NCBI RefSeq assembly: GCF_000212355.1 | Contig: NC_015496.1 | Span: forward strand, 2,884,001-2,948,000 | Direction of reading: 5' to 3' | DNA: 64,000 nt | Origin: Dokdonia sp. 4H-3-7-5 | Lineage (GTDB): Bacteria; Bacteroidota; Bacteroidia; Flavobacteriales; Flavobacteriaceae | Shown: positions 17,276 through 26,506 of the stretch, in pieces | How the letters are laid out: the number at the start of each line of letters is the position of its first letter | Position numbering within the stretch: position 1 is the first letter of the stretch | The notes under the pieces: generated by a model | Told to the model about the DNA's origin: nothing | The model's database searches: none | What the model saw: the letters and a program-made list of their open reading frames with translations, nothing else | Program-made: the position numbers and the translations under genes

Positions 17276-18403
17276 ATGAAGCTATTAACCAGGTTCTCTT
17301 TCATACTTACATGTATCGTATTTATAAATTGCGATAATGACGACGCATTTTCTTCAGCTATTGATGAAGAGCAAATAACATTACCTACGATAGCTATATT
17401 AGGTGACGATCTTAATACAGGAGCAAACTTTAACTTAGTGAAGTGGACCGCATCTTATGAGGATATGATAACTACAAATCTTCAAGAAACGATAGGATTT
17501 GAGTTTGGGTTTTTGCAAAGTACCATAGGAACAGAACTTGCATTTGCTCTAGATTTTCCAACTACTTCGTATGTATTTTACGATGTGGCTACAGGCGGTA
17601 TGCGAAGTGTAACAGATTTTTTCAATCCTGAGAATACTTCAAATAATTTCTATACTATAAATGCACATCAAAGTTTACTCACCTATTACCTAGATGCTAC
17701 TAGTACTTGTTGTAATATATATGTGCATAGCTATAACCAACTATCAGGAGCGTCTTCAGAGTCGTATATAGGTAACGCAGATATAGCGCCTGTTCAATTT
17801 AATGTCTTTGCCAGCGATAATAGATCTTTTGCCATAGCTGTAGATACTTTTACGGGAGTGCGTAATCTCTATGTAAATAGCGCAATAGATGGCGAGCGCT
17901 TAGGTGTTATAGATGTAAGTGAGTATGGTGGTTTTATGTACAATGATGTGCGTGATGAGATGTATCTATTTAGTTTTAATGGTGATGCAGTGTCTCATGT
18001 CGTTCTTGATATAAATACTTTTACTACTAGCGAGGTTAATTCGTTTCCTTTGGGATTAAGTATAAGTGACGGCTTTAATGAGGCGCATTTTTCTCAAAAT
18101 GAGATGGTTTTTAAGGAATTTGATGGAATTGTTTCTAGTATCTACTCCTACGAAACAGATGCTATTATTACTTATAATAGTACAGATTTAATAAATAGAA
18201 TTTTTGAAGAAACGGGTCGAGGGATCAATATTATAAATACGTCAATAGATCTAGATACGAGAACATACGTTGTGATGGGAACGTATATGGAAGATAATAT
18301 TACGTATGGTCTTGTGGTATTAATGAGCTTAGATAAGGAAGTAATACTCACGCTAGAAACGGATAGTGTGAGACCTCAAGAAGTAATTTTCATAAGAGGC
18401 TAG
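17276..18403 (+). CDS. Lipoprotein, probable beta-rich surface protein
   Basis: A 375-residue predicted lipoprotein: signal peptide MKLLTRFSFILTCIVFINC with lipobox Cys 19, followed by an acidic DNDD tether. The rest is beta-strand-rich with repeated NLYVNSAIDG- and SYETDAIITYNS-like strands, suggesting a propeller-like fold. Two adjacent Cys (about residues 144-145) may form a disulfide. No known family was recognised. It follows the RidA-like gene and ends at a strong terminator. Confidence 0.65.
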   Translation: MKLLTRFSFILTCIVFINCDNDDAFSSAIDEEQITLPTIAILGDDLNTGANFNLVKWTASYEDMITTNLQETIGFEFGFLQSTIGTELAFALDFPTTSYVFYDVATGGMRSVTDFFNPENTSNNFYTINAHQSLLTYYLDATSTCCNIYVHSYNQLSGASSESYIGNADIAPVQFNVFASDNRSFAIAVDTFTGVRNLYVNSAIDGERLGVIDVSEYGGFMYNDVRDEMYLFSFNGDAVSHVVLDINTFTTSEVNSFPLGLSISDGFNEAHFSQNEMVFKEFDGIVSSIYSYETDAIITYNSTDLINRIFEETGRGINIINTSIDLDTRTYVVMGTYMEDNITYGLVVLMSLDKEVILTLETDSVRPQEVIFIRG

Positions 18404-18404
18404 C

Positions 18405-18440
18405 AAAAAAAAATACCACTTCGTGAGAAGTGGTATTTAA
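18405..18440. terminator. Bidirectional terminator
   Basis: A 12-bp perfect stem, AAATACCACTTC/GAAGTGGTATTT with loop GTGA, flanked by an A-run on the left, separates converging genes. Confidence 0.85.
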
Positions 18441-18461
18441 ATATTTTAAGCAATTTAATCT

Positions 18462-18863
18462 TTAAATATCATCAAAGCTTACATCTGTAAACTTATCTGG
18501 GCTCATGCTACTAGGCTTCTCTGAAGAAACAGCACCTGAGTCTACAACTTCTGTTGGCTCTGGGCGTGAGTAATCATTCTGGTGACGATCTGATATTACT
18601 TCTTCACCTTTTTCATCAAGAATATATGAAGTCATATCATTCAAGTTTTCTGTAAAACCTGCGAAGTCTTCTTTATATAAGTAGATTTTATGTTTCTTAA
18701 AATGGAAAGACCCATCATCATTTGTAAACTTCTTGCTCTCTGTAATGGTAAGGTAATAATCTCCTGCCTTCGTAGATCTTACATCAAAAAAGTAAGTGCG
18801 TCTTCCTGCTCTTAATACTTTTGAGAAAATCTCTTCATTGTCACGTCCTTCGTAATCACTCAT
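18462..18863 (-). CDS. PUR-alpha-like DUF3276 protein
   Basis: A 133-residue member of DUF3276, the bacterial PUR-alpha-like nucleic-acid-binding family found in Bacteroidetes and spirochaetes. The PUR repeat is seen as RAGRRTYFFDVRSTKAGDYYLTITESKK (about residues 18-45). A variable Pro/Ser/Asp-rich tail follows. Related proteins bind single-stranded DNA and RNA. It is a single gene between a terminator and the ABC exporter gene. Confidence 0.9.
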   Translation of the reverse strand: MSDYEGRDNEEIFSKVLRAGRRTYFFDVRSTKAGDYYLTITESKKFTNDDGSFHFKKHKIYLYKEDFAGFTENLNDMTSYILDEKGEEVISDRHQNDYSRPEPTEVVDSGAVSSEKPSSMSPDKFTDVSFDDI

Positions 18864-18936
18864 AATAGTCCTTATTGTTTGGATTGTGTTTATCTACTTC
18901 AAAAATGATAAAAAATTAGCCATTGCCCAATTATTT

Positions 18937-20694
18937 CTACATTTCTTTTTCGTCTAGTTGTTTTACGTAAAGTTCTTTATAGTATCCCTGTTGTTCTATT
19001 AGTTGATTATGAGAGCCTTGCTGTGTTATTTTTCCATCTTCAATAATAAGAATTTGGTCAGCATTTTTTGCAGATGATATTCTATGGCTCACGATGATGG
19101 TTGTAGTATCGACAGTTAGTTTCTCTAGATTGTTAAGTATTTCTTCTTCTGTCTCGGTGTCAACTGCGCTTAAACAGTCATCTAGAAGTAATATTTTGGG
19201 GTTGCCTATAAGCGCTCTTGCTATAGATACTCGCTGCTTCTGACCTCCAGAAAGAGTGATTCCTCGTTCTCCTAGAATGGTGTTATAACCATTTTTAAAA
19301 TCAATGATGTTGTGGTGTACAGATGCTGCTTTCGCGAAAGCGTAAACCTGTTCATCACTTGCGTTTGTATCACCAAACTTGATATTCTCACCTATAGTAT
19401 CAGAAAACAAGAACGCATCTTGAGGTACATACCCTATTTCTGAACGCAAATCGTCAAGATTAACGTCTCTCATAGCATAACCGTCTATTTGAATTACACC
19501 ACCTGTGACGTCATATAATCTACCTATAAGCTCAAGTATAGTTGACTTTCCAGAACCTGTAGGACCTATGATAGCAAGTGTCTGCCCAGGATTAATAGAG
19601 AAAGATACATTCTTTAAGGCCGTGATATTTGTGTCGTCATAGGTAAATGTAACATCCTTAAATTCGATAGCACCTGTAATAGGCGTGTGGTTACTTACCG
19701 TATTCTGAATTTGAGGTACTATTTCTAGAAACTCATTAATACGTATTTGTGAAGCCTCTGCAGCTTTAATTATCGAGGTAACCCATCCTACCGTAGCCAC
19801 AGGCCAGGTAAGCATGTTTACATACATTATAAACTCTACTAGTGTACCTAAATCTGGTATAGTACCGTCTATATATTGCTGTCCTCCCACAAAGATTACA
19901 ATAAGGTTACTAGCGCCTATTAATCCTATCATAAGAGGGAAGAAGAAGGCTTGTACCTTTACAAGATCTAAGTTTTTCTCTTTGCTATCTTCACTAAGTT
20001 GAGCAAAATCCTTGAAGGTGTTTGCTTCAAGCGTGTAAGCTTTAATCACAGATATCCCGCTAAAGGATTCCTGAGTAAACGTAGTAAGTTTTGAAAGATA
20101 CTCTTGAACGATAGTACTCCTTACATGTATTGCACGACTTAGTTTGTAAATAGCAATAGATAATATAGGTAATGGGATAAGTGTGTAAGCGGCTAGGGAA
20201 GGAGCCATTCTCACCATATACGGTATTACCACAGTAAATAAAACAAGTGCTTGTAAGAGGTACATGATTGCAGGTCCTACATACATACGTACTTTAGTTA
20301 CATCCTCAGAGATCCGGTTCATGAGATCTCCGGTTCTGTTCTGTTTGTAAAAACCTAAGCTTAGTCTCTGGTATTGCTGGTACACATCATTTTTAAGGTC
20401 AGCTTCTATATATCGAGAGACTACGATAATAAGTTGTCTCATTAAGAATGTAAAGAACCCAGAAAGTAATGCCGCTCCTAATAATAAGCCCAGTTTAAAA
20501 AGCATCGATTTTTTAAGTCCAGGAAGGTTATCTTCTCCAGCGTCGATATAAATCTCTACGTCGTTTATGATGTCACCTACGATATCCACATTAAAAACTG
20601 CAAAGAATCTTGCAGCAATAACAATGAAAAACCCAGCGATAAGACGCCATCTATAGCGTAAGAAATATTTGTTTAATGATTGTAGTGCGCCCAT
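18937..20694 (-). CDS. ABC exporter, fused permease and ATPase
   Basis: A 585-residue half-transporter of the MsbA-like type, which works as a dimer to export lipid or drug substrates. The six-helix membrane domain covers about residues 15-310. The nucleotide-binding domain follows: Walker A GPTGSGKST (about 377-385), signature LSGGQ (about 484-488) and Walker B ILLLDDCLSAVDT, then the switch His in IVSHRIS. The D-loop Cys in LLLDDC replaces the usual E after Asp, so the catalytic Glu is Asp or absent; this is seen in some exporters. An exact palindrome encodes AFAKA at about 449-453. Substrate is unknown. Confidence 0.93.
   Translation of the reverse strand: MGALQSLNKYFLRYRWRLIAGFFIVIAARFFAVFNVDIVGDIINDVEIYIDAGEDNLPGLKKSMLFKLGLLLGAALLSGFFTFLMRQLIIVVSRYIEADLKNDVYQQYQRLSLGFYKQNRTGDLMNRISEDVTKVRMYVGPAIMYLLQALVLFTVVIPYMVRMAPSLAAYTLIPLPILSIAIYKLSRAIHVRSTIVQEYLSKLTTFTQESFSGISVIKAYTLEANTFKDFAQLSEDSKEKNLDLVKVQAFFFPLMIGLIGASNLIVIFVGGQQYIDGTIPDLGTLVEFIMYVNMLTWPVATVGWVTSIIKAAEASQIRINEFLEIVPQIQNTVSNHTPITGAIEFKDVTFTYDDTNITALKNVSFSINPGQTLAIIGPTGSGKSTILELIGRLYDVTGGVIQIDGYAMRDVNLDDLRSEIGYVPQDAFLFSDTIGENIKFGDTNASDEQVYAFAKAASVHHNIIDFKNGYNTILGERGITLSGGQKQRVSIARALIGNPKILLLDDCLSAVDTETEEEILNNLEKLTVDTTTIIVSHRISSAKNADQILIIEDGKITQQGSHNQLIEQQGYYKELYVKQLDEKEM
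19328..19341. repeat. GCTTTCGCGAAAGC palindrome, copy 7 (exact, coding)
   Basis: Exact copy in the ABC exporter gene, read as AFAKA. Confidence 0.9.
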
Positions 20695-20809
20695 GGCGAT
20701 ATTGTGCAGTTTTTTTGAACCGCTAAGGTCGGTTTTTTTTAAGACCTATGCGAGCCAAATTTTAGTGTAACATAATCCATAAAACATGGAGATACTTTTA
20801 GAAATACTG

Positions 20810-20817
20810 TATTTTTG
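20810..20817 (+). promoter_or_regulatory. nusB promoter -7 element
   Basis: TATTTTTG fits TAnnTTTG, 61 nt before the nusB ATG. No convincing -33 element was seen. Confidence 0.45.
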
Positions 20818-20877
20818 CACCGATTTTAAAAATGATCTTTTTTCATTTTATAACCAAACTAAAAGTTCTTTGTCGCT

Positions 20878-21822
20878 ATGTTAAACAGACGCCATATCCG
20901 TGTCAAAGTAATGCAAACCATCTACGCACTAGGTAGTAAGGAGCATTTTGATCTTCAACAAGAAGATAAATTTACAGTAGAGAGTATGAACCAGATGTAC
21001 AATCTGTATCTCTTAATGCTAGATTTAATGGTGGAGGTTCACGCTTTCGCGAAAGCGGAACAAGAAAAATTCTCTAAAAAGATTCTAGCAACCGAAGAAG
21101 AAAAAAATCCCAATACAAAGTTTATCCAAAACCAAGTGCTTGTCAAATTATCTGACAATGCAGAGCTACGCGACGAGGTAAGTAAGCGTAAACTCAAGAA
21201 CTGGAGAATGAATGATGAGTATGTAACTCTTATTTATAATGAGCTTATAAATAGTGAATTATACGTCTCTTACATGGAACAAGAGGAAGCTGATTTTAAA
21301 TTAGATAAAAAATTCCTTGTTGCGGCTTACACAGAAATTATCGCCCCTAATGATAAATTGTACGATTATATAGAAGATTCACGCCTTACTTGGGTAGATG
21401 ATGTGCCTATGGTGAATATGGCTGTATTAAAAAGAATAGGGAAGATGAAACCTGCATCTCCAGACTCTATGTTGCTTCCAGTATTGTTTAAGAATGATGA
21501 GGATTTACTATTTGGAACTACCTTACTTGAGAAAACTATTGCAAATGAAGAGTTCTTGTCTTCTGAAATCTCAGAAAACACGCCTAATTGGGATAAAGAA
21601 CGTATTGCAGATGTAGACATGGTATTGATAAAAATGGCACTTTGCGAATTTTTGAAATTCCCTACTATTCCGGTGAAAGTGACTATCAATGAGTACCTTG
21701 AGATAGCAAAGGAATACTCAACCCCTAAGAGTAGTATTTTTATAAACGGAATACTTGATAAGCTTGTAAAACAGTACGAGTCAGAAAAAAGGTTAAAGAA
21801 AGAGGGTAGAGGTTTAAAATAA
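20878..21822 (+). CDS. nusB: Transcription antitermination factor NusB (extended)
   Basis: NusB binds boxA RNA with NusE/S10 to suppress termination in rRNA operons. The 314 residues are about twice the size of E. coli NusB (139), as is usual in Bacteroidetes: an N-terminal half (LNRRHIRVKVMQTIYALG) and a C-terminal NusB domain separated by an insert. The C-terminal part carries VDMVLIKMALCEFLKFPTIPVKVTINEYLEIAKEYST (about 243-279), the core NusB motif. An exact palindrome encodes AFAKA at about residues 56-60. It heads a nusB-DUF1573-yajC cluster common in the phylum. Confidence 0.93.
   Translation: MLNRRHIRVKVMQTIYALGSKEHFDLQQEDKFTVESMNQMYNLYLLMLDLMVEVHAFAKAEQEKFSKKILATEEEKNPNTKFIQNQVLVKLSDNAELRDEVSKRKLKNWRMNDEYVTLIYNELINSELYVSYMEQEEADFKLDKKFLVAAYTEIIAPNDKLYDYIEDSRLTWVDDVPMVNMAVLKRIGKMKPASPDSMLLPVLFKNDEDLLFGTTLLEKTIANEEFLSSEISENTPNWDKERIADVDMVLIKMALCEFLKFPTIPVKVTINEYLEIAKEYSTPKSSIFINGILDKLVKQYESEKRLKKEGRGLK
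21043..21056. repeat. GCTTTCGCGAAAGC palindrome, copy 8 (exact, coding)
   Basis: Exact copy in nusB, read as AFAKA. Confidence 0.9.
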
Positions 21823-21869
21823 TTAAATTTTCTTATTTTTACATATCATTATTTAATAAAAAAACAACA

Positions 21870-22328
21870 ATGAAAAAAGGTTTATTAGTATTAGGAGTAC
21901 TTTCGGCTATGGTATTTACTTCATGTAAGGAAGATGCAGCTAGCAAAGTAAAAGAAGAAAATGTAGAAGTTGCTGCAGCGAGAGATGCACAAGCTACTGT
22001 ATATCCAGTTATTGCTTTTGATGAATCTGAATTTGATTTTGGAAACATTGAAAAAGGAACAACTGTTGAGCACAAATTTACATTTACAAACACTGGTAAA
22101 GCACCATTAGTAATAGTAGATGCAAAGAGCTCTTGTGGTTGTACTGTACCAGAATATTCTAAAAATCCAGTAGCTCCAGGAGAAAAAGGAGAATTACTTG
22201 TAAAATATAACGGTAGTGGTGCAAACCAAGTAACTAAAACTGTTACAATTAAAGCAAACACTGAGAAAGGTACAGAGACTGTACTTATCAAAGCATTTGT
22301 AAACCCTGCTGCAGGAGCAGCTAAATAA
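21870..22328 (+). CDS. DUF1573 lipoprotein
   Basis: A 152-residue lipoprotein with signal peptide MKKGLLVLGVLSAMVFTSC (Cys 19). The mature part is the DUF1573 domain, an Ig-like fold: FDFGNIEKGTTVEHKFTFTNTGKAPLVI and SSCGCTVPEYSKNPVAPGEKGELLVKYN are the family signature. Function is unknown; it may be structural in the periplasm. It sits between nusB and yajC with short gaps and is probably cotranscribed with yajC (5 nt spacing). Confidence 0.92.
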   Translation: MKKGLLVLGVLSAMVFTSCKEDAASKVKEENVEVAAARDAQATVYPVIAFDESEFDFGNIEKGTTVEHKFTFTNTGKAPLVIVDAKSSCGCTVPEYSKNPVAPGEKGELLVKYNGSGANQVTKTVTIKANTEKGTETVLIKAFVNPAAGAAK

Positions 22329-22333
22329 GCACT

Positions 22334-22633
22334 ATGGGCGAAGGAATGCAGGGCATACTAGGCCCACTTTTACTCTTTACGGTATTTATAGTATTTTTTA
22401 TTGTACTACCGCAGCGTAAAAAACTCAAGCAAGAAAAGAACTTTGATAAAGATCTTGCCAAGGGAGATCGCGTGATCACAAAAAGTGGTTTACACGGTAA
22501 AATCCTTGAACTTAATGATAACGGTACTTGTGTATTGGAAACAATGTCAGGTAAAATGAAATTTGAGAGATCTGCTCTATCTATTGAGATGAGCCAGGCC
22601 TTAAAAAAATCTGCTGTAGAAGTTAAGAAGTAA
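22334..22633 (+). CDS. yajC: Sec translocon accessory protein YajC
   Basis: YajC is a small inner-membrane partner of SecDF. The 99 residues have one N-terminal membrane segment (about 8-27), then PQRKKLKQEKNFDKDLAKGDRVITKSGLHGKI, the conserved cytosolic signature. It is followed by a strong terminator, closing the nusB cluster. Confidence 0.95.
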   Translation: MGEGMQGILGPLLLFTVFIVFFIVLPQRKKLKQEKNFDKDLAKGDRVITKSGLHGKILELNDNGTCVLETMSGKMKFERSALSIEMSQALKKSAVEVKK

Positions 22634-22658
22634 TCTTATCAAAAGAACTTACTATAAA

Positions 22659-22688
22659 AAAAGTCCTCGCATTTGCGAGGGCTTTTTT
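22659..22688 (+). terminator. Terminator after yajC
   Basis: AGTCCTCGC/GCGAGGGCT with loop ATTT (one G-T pair), followed by a T-run. Confidence 0.85.
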
Positions 22689-22689
22689 G

Positions 22690-22905
22690 CGTTATGATAT
22701 TTTCTAGTTACAAATTTTAATAAGCATGGCCTGTTTGCTATACGTTATATGTAGCGAAATAACTCAGTTTATATCATCAACCATAGAGATATGGATGTAA
22801 CAGAAACTATCTAACGTCTTATTTATAGCGAGTGATACTTCCCTAGTATTATGTAAAAAAGATTCTAATACACGTAAATACCAATTAATATGGTCACAAT
22901 AGCGC
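22690..22905. other. Intergenic region without recognised features
   Basis: About 215 bp between the yajC terminator and the terminator of the sodC gene. I see no open frame, repeat copy, promoter match or RNA structure I can support. Confidence 0.5.
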
Positions 22906-22937
22906 ATAAAAAAGCCTCACCGTTGTGGTGAGGCTCT
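22906..22937 (-). terminator. Terminator of the sodC gene
   Basis: AGCCTCACC/GGTGAGGCT with a 5-nt loop, preceded on the plus strand by an A-run, acts for the minus-strand gene. Confidence 0.8.
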
Positions 22938-22963
22938 TCTTATAAACTTGTTAGTGGTCTTTA

Positions 22964-23545
22964 TTATTTAATGATACCTCCACAAGAGATACGCTTTCCA
23001 GCTGCACCACTAGGTTGAGATGTAAAGTCATCTGTTCCTTGGTGTACAATAATAGCTTTTCCTACAATATCTTTTTTAGGATCTCCACAACCTATACACC
23101 ACTGATCTGTAGTCATAGTGATAGTTCCATTTCCGCTTTCGTCTGCTGGGAAGTTTCCTATATCGCCTTTATGGAAGCCCTCTGTTGCTCCCCATTTACC
23201 GTGTTGCTCATTAGTAGGATTCCAGTGACCTCCAGCTGATGAACCATCTGCGCTAGAGCAATCTGCACTCTCGTGTATGTGTATTGCATGCATTCCTTCA
23301 TCAAGACCACCTATAACAGCTGTAAAACTTACTTGGCCATCTTCTTCTTTAAAAACAACACTCCCAGTAGCTTTGCTATTGCTTTTAGGTTCGAGTTTCA
23401 TTATAATTTTTTGCGCTACTGCTGCTGCAGGAGCTTCTACTTCTACAGTCACTTCCTCAACTTCTTCTACAGTTTTGACGTCTTTTTTACAACTTGCAAG
23501 TGCTGCTGTCGCTAGTATTGCTAGGGTAATATACTTGAATTTCAT
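22964..23545 (-). CDS. sodC: Cu/Zn superoxide dismutase lipoprotein
   Basis: SodC dismutates superoxide in the periplasm or at the outer membrane. The 193 residues start with a lipoprotein signal peptide (MKFKYITLAILATAALASC, Cys 19). Copper ligands are in HAIHIHESADC, then the metal/bridging HWNPTNEQHG, FHKGDIGN and HQGTDDF (second Cu His), with the Arg in GKRISCGGI near the end. An extra CIGCG Cys-rich insertion sits in the loop before KAIIVHQG. It appears monocistronic, with its own terminator. Confidence 0.93.
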   Translation of the reverse strand: MKFKYITLAILATAALASCKKDVKTVEEVEEVTVEVEAPAAAVAQKIIMKLEPKSNSKATGSVVFKEEDGQVSFTAVIGGLDEGMHAIHIHESADCSSADGSSAGGHWNPTNEQHGKWGATEGFHKGDIGNFPADESGNGTITMTTDQWCIGCGDPKKDIVGKAIIVHQGTDDFTSQPSGAAGKRISCGGIIK

Positions 23546-23627
23546 AATTTAAAATTTTGTGATTAGTGTTTAATAACCTCTAAGATACCAAGGTTAGCTA
23601 AGAAATACTAAACATTTATAAAACCTT

Positions 23628-24371
23628 TTAGATACTTATAGTACTTAGGGCTGGTGTATCTGTAATATCTTGAGCATTTAGTGCATATTGAAAAACGCCA
23701 CTTTCTCCTACAGCAATTAACAAGTCTCCTTGGATTATCACATCAAATGCCAGTCTATCAATGCTATGCACTAGCACAGACTCGGCTGGGTTTGTTACGT
23801 CAAATATTTTGATCTCATCATCGCATACTATTAAGTAGTCTCCGTAAAGTCCAAGACCTTTTGGGAATGTAAGTTGGCGAATATTAACAAGCATAGGGTT
23901 AAGTACATCAGATACATCATAAACTTCTAGCTGATTAACAACACCTCCACATCCTAAATCACTCCATAATGTCACAAAAGCATAATTGCTATTTGCTACG
24001 ACAGGATCACAAGAAGTAAAATGTTGCACAGATGATAATTGTACAGGAAACTCTGGATTATTCACATCATAAATAAACATTCCGTTTCGAGAACCTATGT
24101 AGAGGTAATCTTTGTAACTGAATAAAGTTTCAATATCAAAACCAATAGGAACTGTATTTACAAGGACAGGATCTGTAGTTGTAGTGATATTAAATACATT
24201 GAGATCTTCGTTATCTACGGTATAAAGATAATCTCCCTTAATTGCAAATGTTGCTAGCGATCCGCCTTGACCTACACTATCTGCACTATTAAAATTACTG
24301 CTTTCATTACTGTCAGAACTGCATCCTAATGAAACGATTGCAAATACTACTATAAATATGTATGTTCTCAT
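23628..24371 (-). CDS. LVIVD-repeat lipoprotein
   Basis: A 247-residue lipoprotein (MRTYIFIVVFAIVSLGC, Cys 17) built of LVIVD-like repeats such as GDYLYTVDNEDLNVFNITT, KDYLYIGSRNGMFIYDVNN, GDYLIVCDDEIKIFDVTN and GDLLIAVGESGVFQYALN. These form a beta-propeller of unknown function, common in Bacteroidetes envelope proteins. It is followed, at 6 nt, by nothing but its own upstream gene: the other LVIVD-like gene lies directly upstream on the same strand, so the two are probably one unit. Confidence 0.8.
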   Translation of the reverse strand: MRTYIFIVVFAIVSLGCSSDSNESSNFNSADSVGQGGSLATFAIKGDYLYTVDNEDLNVFNITTTTDPVLVNTVPIGFDIETLFSYKDYLYIGSRNGMFIYDVNNPEFPVQLSSVQHFTSCDPVVANSNYAFVTLWSDLGCGGVVNQLEVYDVSDVLNPMLVNIRQLTFPKGLGLYGDYLIVCDDEIKIFDVTNPAESVLVHSIDRLAFDVIIQGDLLIAVGESGVFQYALNAQDITDTPALSTISI

Positions 24372-24377
24372 CGTGAT

Positions 24378-24881
24378 TTAGTTTTGAAGTTCGTAATCAA
24401 TAATTATAGCTCCATCCTCCACATCTGGAATATATCCATCTGGAGATTGTTTTACGGGAAACACATCGCGTATGCGTTTTGTGACAACCAGATTTGCATT
24501 AAGTTTATCATAAGTAACTGCTATGAGATCTACAGCTTGATTGATGTAGTACACATTGTTTTTAATAGCGAGATCTGTTGCACCAGGAGCTTTAATAAAT
24601 GCCAGGGCAGCAGGATTTTCTGGGTCTTCATTATCAAAAATGTGAAAGCCTTCATTCTTTTCATTTACAAAGAGTAAATCATTAATGACATAAATTTTCC
24701 CTGAGTTGATAATGTTTCTTGCGTCTTCAAGAGTGACGCTTGCTTCAAAAGTAGGACGATCAAGAATAATCGCATCGTAGTTTGATAATAAATCAATAGT
24801 ATCTATATCATCACTACTTCTGTCTGTGACACAGCTCAGTAGTGAGTAAGATACGAGTAGTAGGATACATACGTGTTTCAT
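24378..24881 (-). CDS. Lipoprotein, LVIVD-like
   Basis: A 167-residue lipoprotein beginning MKHVCILLLVSYSLLSC (Cys 17). The segments GKIYVINDLLFVNEKNEGFHIFDNEDPENP and NNVYYINQAVDLIAVTYD resemble propeller blades, making it a shorter relative of the adjacent LVIVD protein. I chose the ATG at 24881, which gives a proper signal peptide, over one 27 nt upstream. It ends six bases before the start of the next gene and is probably cotranscribed with it. Confidence 0.7.
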   Translation of the reverse strand: MKHVCILLLVSYSLLSCVTDRSSDDIDTIDLLSNYDAIILDRPTFEASVTLEDARNIINSGKIYVINDLLFVNEKNEGFHIFDNEDPENPAALAFIKAPGATDLAIKNNVYYINQAVDLIAVTYDKLNANLVVTKRIRDVFPVKQSPDGYIPDVEDGAIIIDYELQN

Positions 24882-24965
24882 AATATTGTAGTTTATAACT
24901 AGATGCATAAATCTCCTGTGCGTTGCGTGTATCGCAAGTAATTTACAATTTGATAACCTAGGTAA

Positions 24966-25010
24966 TAAAAAAAGTTCGAAAAGGATATGGTATCCCTTTC
25001 GAACTTTTGA
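24966..25010 (-). terminator. Terminator of the hydrolase-OsmC gene
   Basis: AAAGTTCGAAA...TTTCGAACTTT with an inner GGATA/TATCC arm, and seven A on the plus side that become the T-run for the minus strand. Confidence 0.8.
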
Positions 25011-25041
25011 TGTTTGTTGATGATGTGTTTTTATGGGGTAC

Positions 25042-25055
25042 GCTTTCGCGAAAGC
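25042..25055. repeat. GCTTTCGCGAAAGC palindrome, copy 9 (exact, intergenic)
   Basis: Exact copy 9 nt beyond the stop of the hydrolase-OsmC gene, between it and its terminator; flanked by ACGC...GCGT. Confidence 0.9.
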
Positions 25056-25064
25056 GTAGCTATC

Positions 25065-26282
25065 CTATATTAACTTCGTAAGAACCTGAGTCTCGCTGTG
25101 TAGTGTTTTATGAACTGGACATTTATCTGCTATTTGCAGGATGCGCTTAAGTTGTTTTTCATCAAGATCTGATGTGATTTTAATTTCTCTATGGAATGTA
25201 TCTATTTTACCTGCGGTGTCACTTTCTTCACAAACAGCACAATCTTGAGCATGTGTTTTTGAATAGCTAGTATGTACCTCAACATTTTCAATATGCCAGT
25301 TTTTACGCTTTGCATACATCTGTATGGTCATCGCAGTACAAGCAGACAAACTTCCTGCTAGTAATTCATAAGGAGTAGGGCCATAGTCGTTTCCTCCTAC
25401 ACGCACAGGCTCATCTGCTTTCATGTGGTGGCTTCCAAGCTTAAGAAGTGTAGAAAATCCATCTTCGGCATCTAGGCTTGCTACTACTTGGTGTGTGGTG
25501 CTTATTGAAGCTTCATCTTCAGTAGGGATATATCGAGCAGCCCATCCAGCAATAATCTTTCCTACATAAGAAGCATTTTCTTTGTCAATCAATAAATGCT
25601 CAGAGCCATCAAGAGTTACAAAGCTTTTAGGGTGATGTGCCGCAAGGTAAATTTCTTCTGCATTTTTAATAGATACAGTATCATCCTGCGGTGAGTGAAG
25701 TATGAGTAACGCTTCATGCAAGTCACGTGCAGCATCTACACATGAATTTTCTTCTAAGTTATCTATAAATTGCTTTTTAAACGTAAAGTCACGCCCAGCT
25801 AGTTTTACCTGAGCTTGACCTTCTTCTCTTATCGTAGCGAGCTGTGCGCCTAGTTGTTTTTGAACGTGTACAGGATTACTAGGAGCGCCTATAGTTGCTA
25901 CAGCTTTTATAGTGTCAATCTTACCGCCAGCAAAAATTGCAGCGGCACCTCCTAATGAGTGGCCTACCAAGAGGGAGGGAGCTTTATATTCTTTGGCAAG
26001 GAAATCTGCAGCGCTTATGAGATCATCTACATTGCTTGAAAAATTAGTATCTGCAAAGTCTCCATCGCTATCTCCTAAACCAGTAAAGTCAAAGCGAAGT
26101 ACTCCAAATCCTTGTGAAGCCAAAGCACGACTCACATTGCGCACTGCGCTAAAATCTTTTGTACAAGTAAAGCAATGTGCAAAAATGGCAAAGTTATGAG
26201 GATCTTGGTTTGCTGGTAAATCAAGTTTACCAGATAGTACTTCTCCTTGTGCGTTTGTAAAATTTATTTTGCTTGATCTCAT
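25065..26282 (-). CDS. Alpha/beta hydrolase fused to OsmC
   Basis: A 405-residue fusion seen in several Gram-negative groups. Residues about 1-260 form an alpha/beta hydrolase: HCFTCTKD oxyanion region, nucleophile elbow GHSLGG (about 106-111), acid in HSPQDDTVS and His in GSEHLLID. Residues about 265-405 form an OsmC-type thiol peroxidase, with the first Cys in LSACTAMT and the second in DKCPVHKTL, the resolving pair. OsmC reduces organic hydroperoxides, so the fused hydrolase may release or process peroxidised substrates. No palindrome copy is inside the gene; one flanks its 3' end. Confidence 0.92.
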   Translation of the reverse strand: MRSSKINFTNAQGEVLSGKLDLPANQDPHNFAIFAHCFTCTKDFSAVRNVSRALASQGFGVLRFDFTGLGDSDGDFADTNFSSNVDDLISAADFLAKEYKAPSLLVGHSLGGAAAIFAGGKIDTIKAVATIGAPSNPVHVQKQLGAQLATIREEGQAQVKLAGRDFTFKKQFIDNLEENSCVDAARDLHEALLILHSPQDDTVSIKNAEEIYLAAHHPKSFVTLDGSEHLLIDKENASYVGKIIAGWAARYIPTEDEASISTTHQVVASLDAEDGFSTLLKLGSHHMKADEPVRVGGNDYGPTPYELLAGSLSACTAMTIQMYAKRKNWHIENVEVHTSYSKTHAQDCAVCEESDTAGKIDTFHREIKITSDLDEKQLKRILQIADKCPVHKTLHSETQVLTKLI

Positions 26283-26434
26283 AATAAGTTATTAGTTGAA
26301 TGGTTGTAGCCCTTCTGTCGAAGGAAATTGAGCAACCTATCTTTAAAGATTTTAATGTACGATTATTACGGCTACTTAGTAAGTTAAAGAGCTTGTTCTT
26401 GTAAATTTTTACACTTTTATCATATTTTTATCCC

Positions 26435-26448
26435 GCTTTCGCGAAAGC
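26435..26448. repeat. GCTTTCGCGAAAGC palindrome, copy 10 (exact, intergenic)
   Basis: Exact copy between the hydrolase-OsmC start and the terminator of the DUF2490 gene. Confidence 0.9.
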
Positions 26449-26450
26449 GT

Positions 26451-26487
26451 AAAAAAAGAAAACCCCAATCATAAGATTGAGGTTTTT
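26451..26487 (-). terminator. Terminator of the DUF2490 gene
   Basis: AAACCCCAATC/GATTGAGGTTT with loop ATAA; the plus-side A-run gives the T-run on the minus strand. Confidence 0.8.
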
Positions 26488-26506
26488 CAATACTATGTGA
26501 ATAATG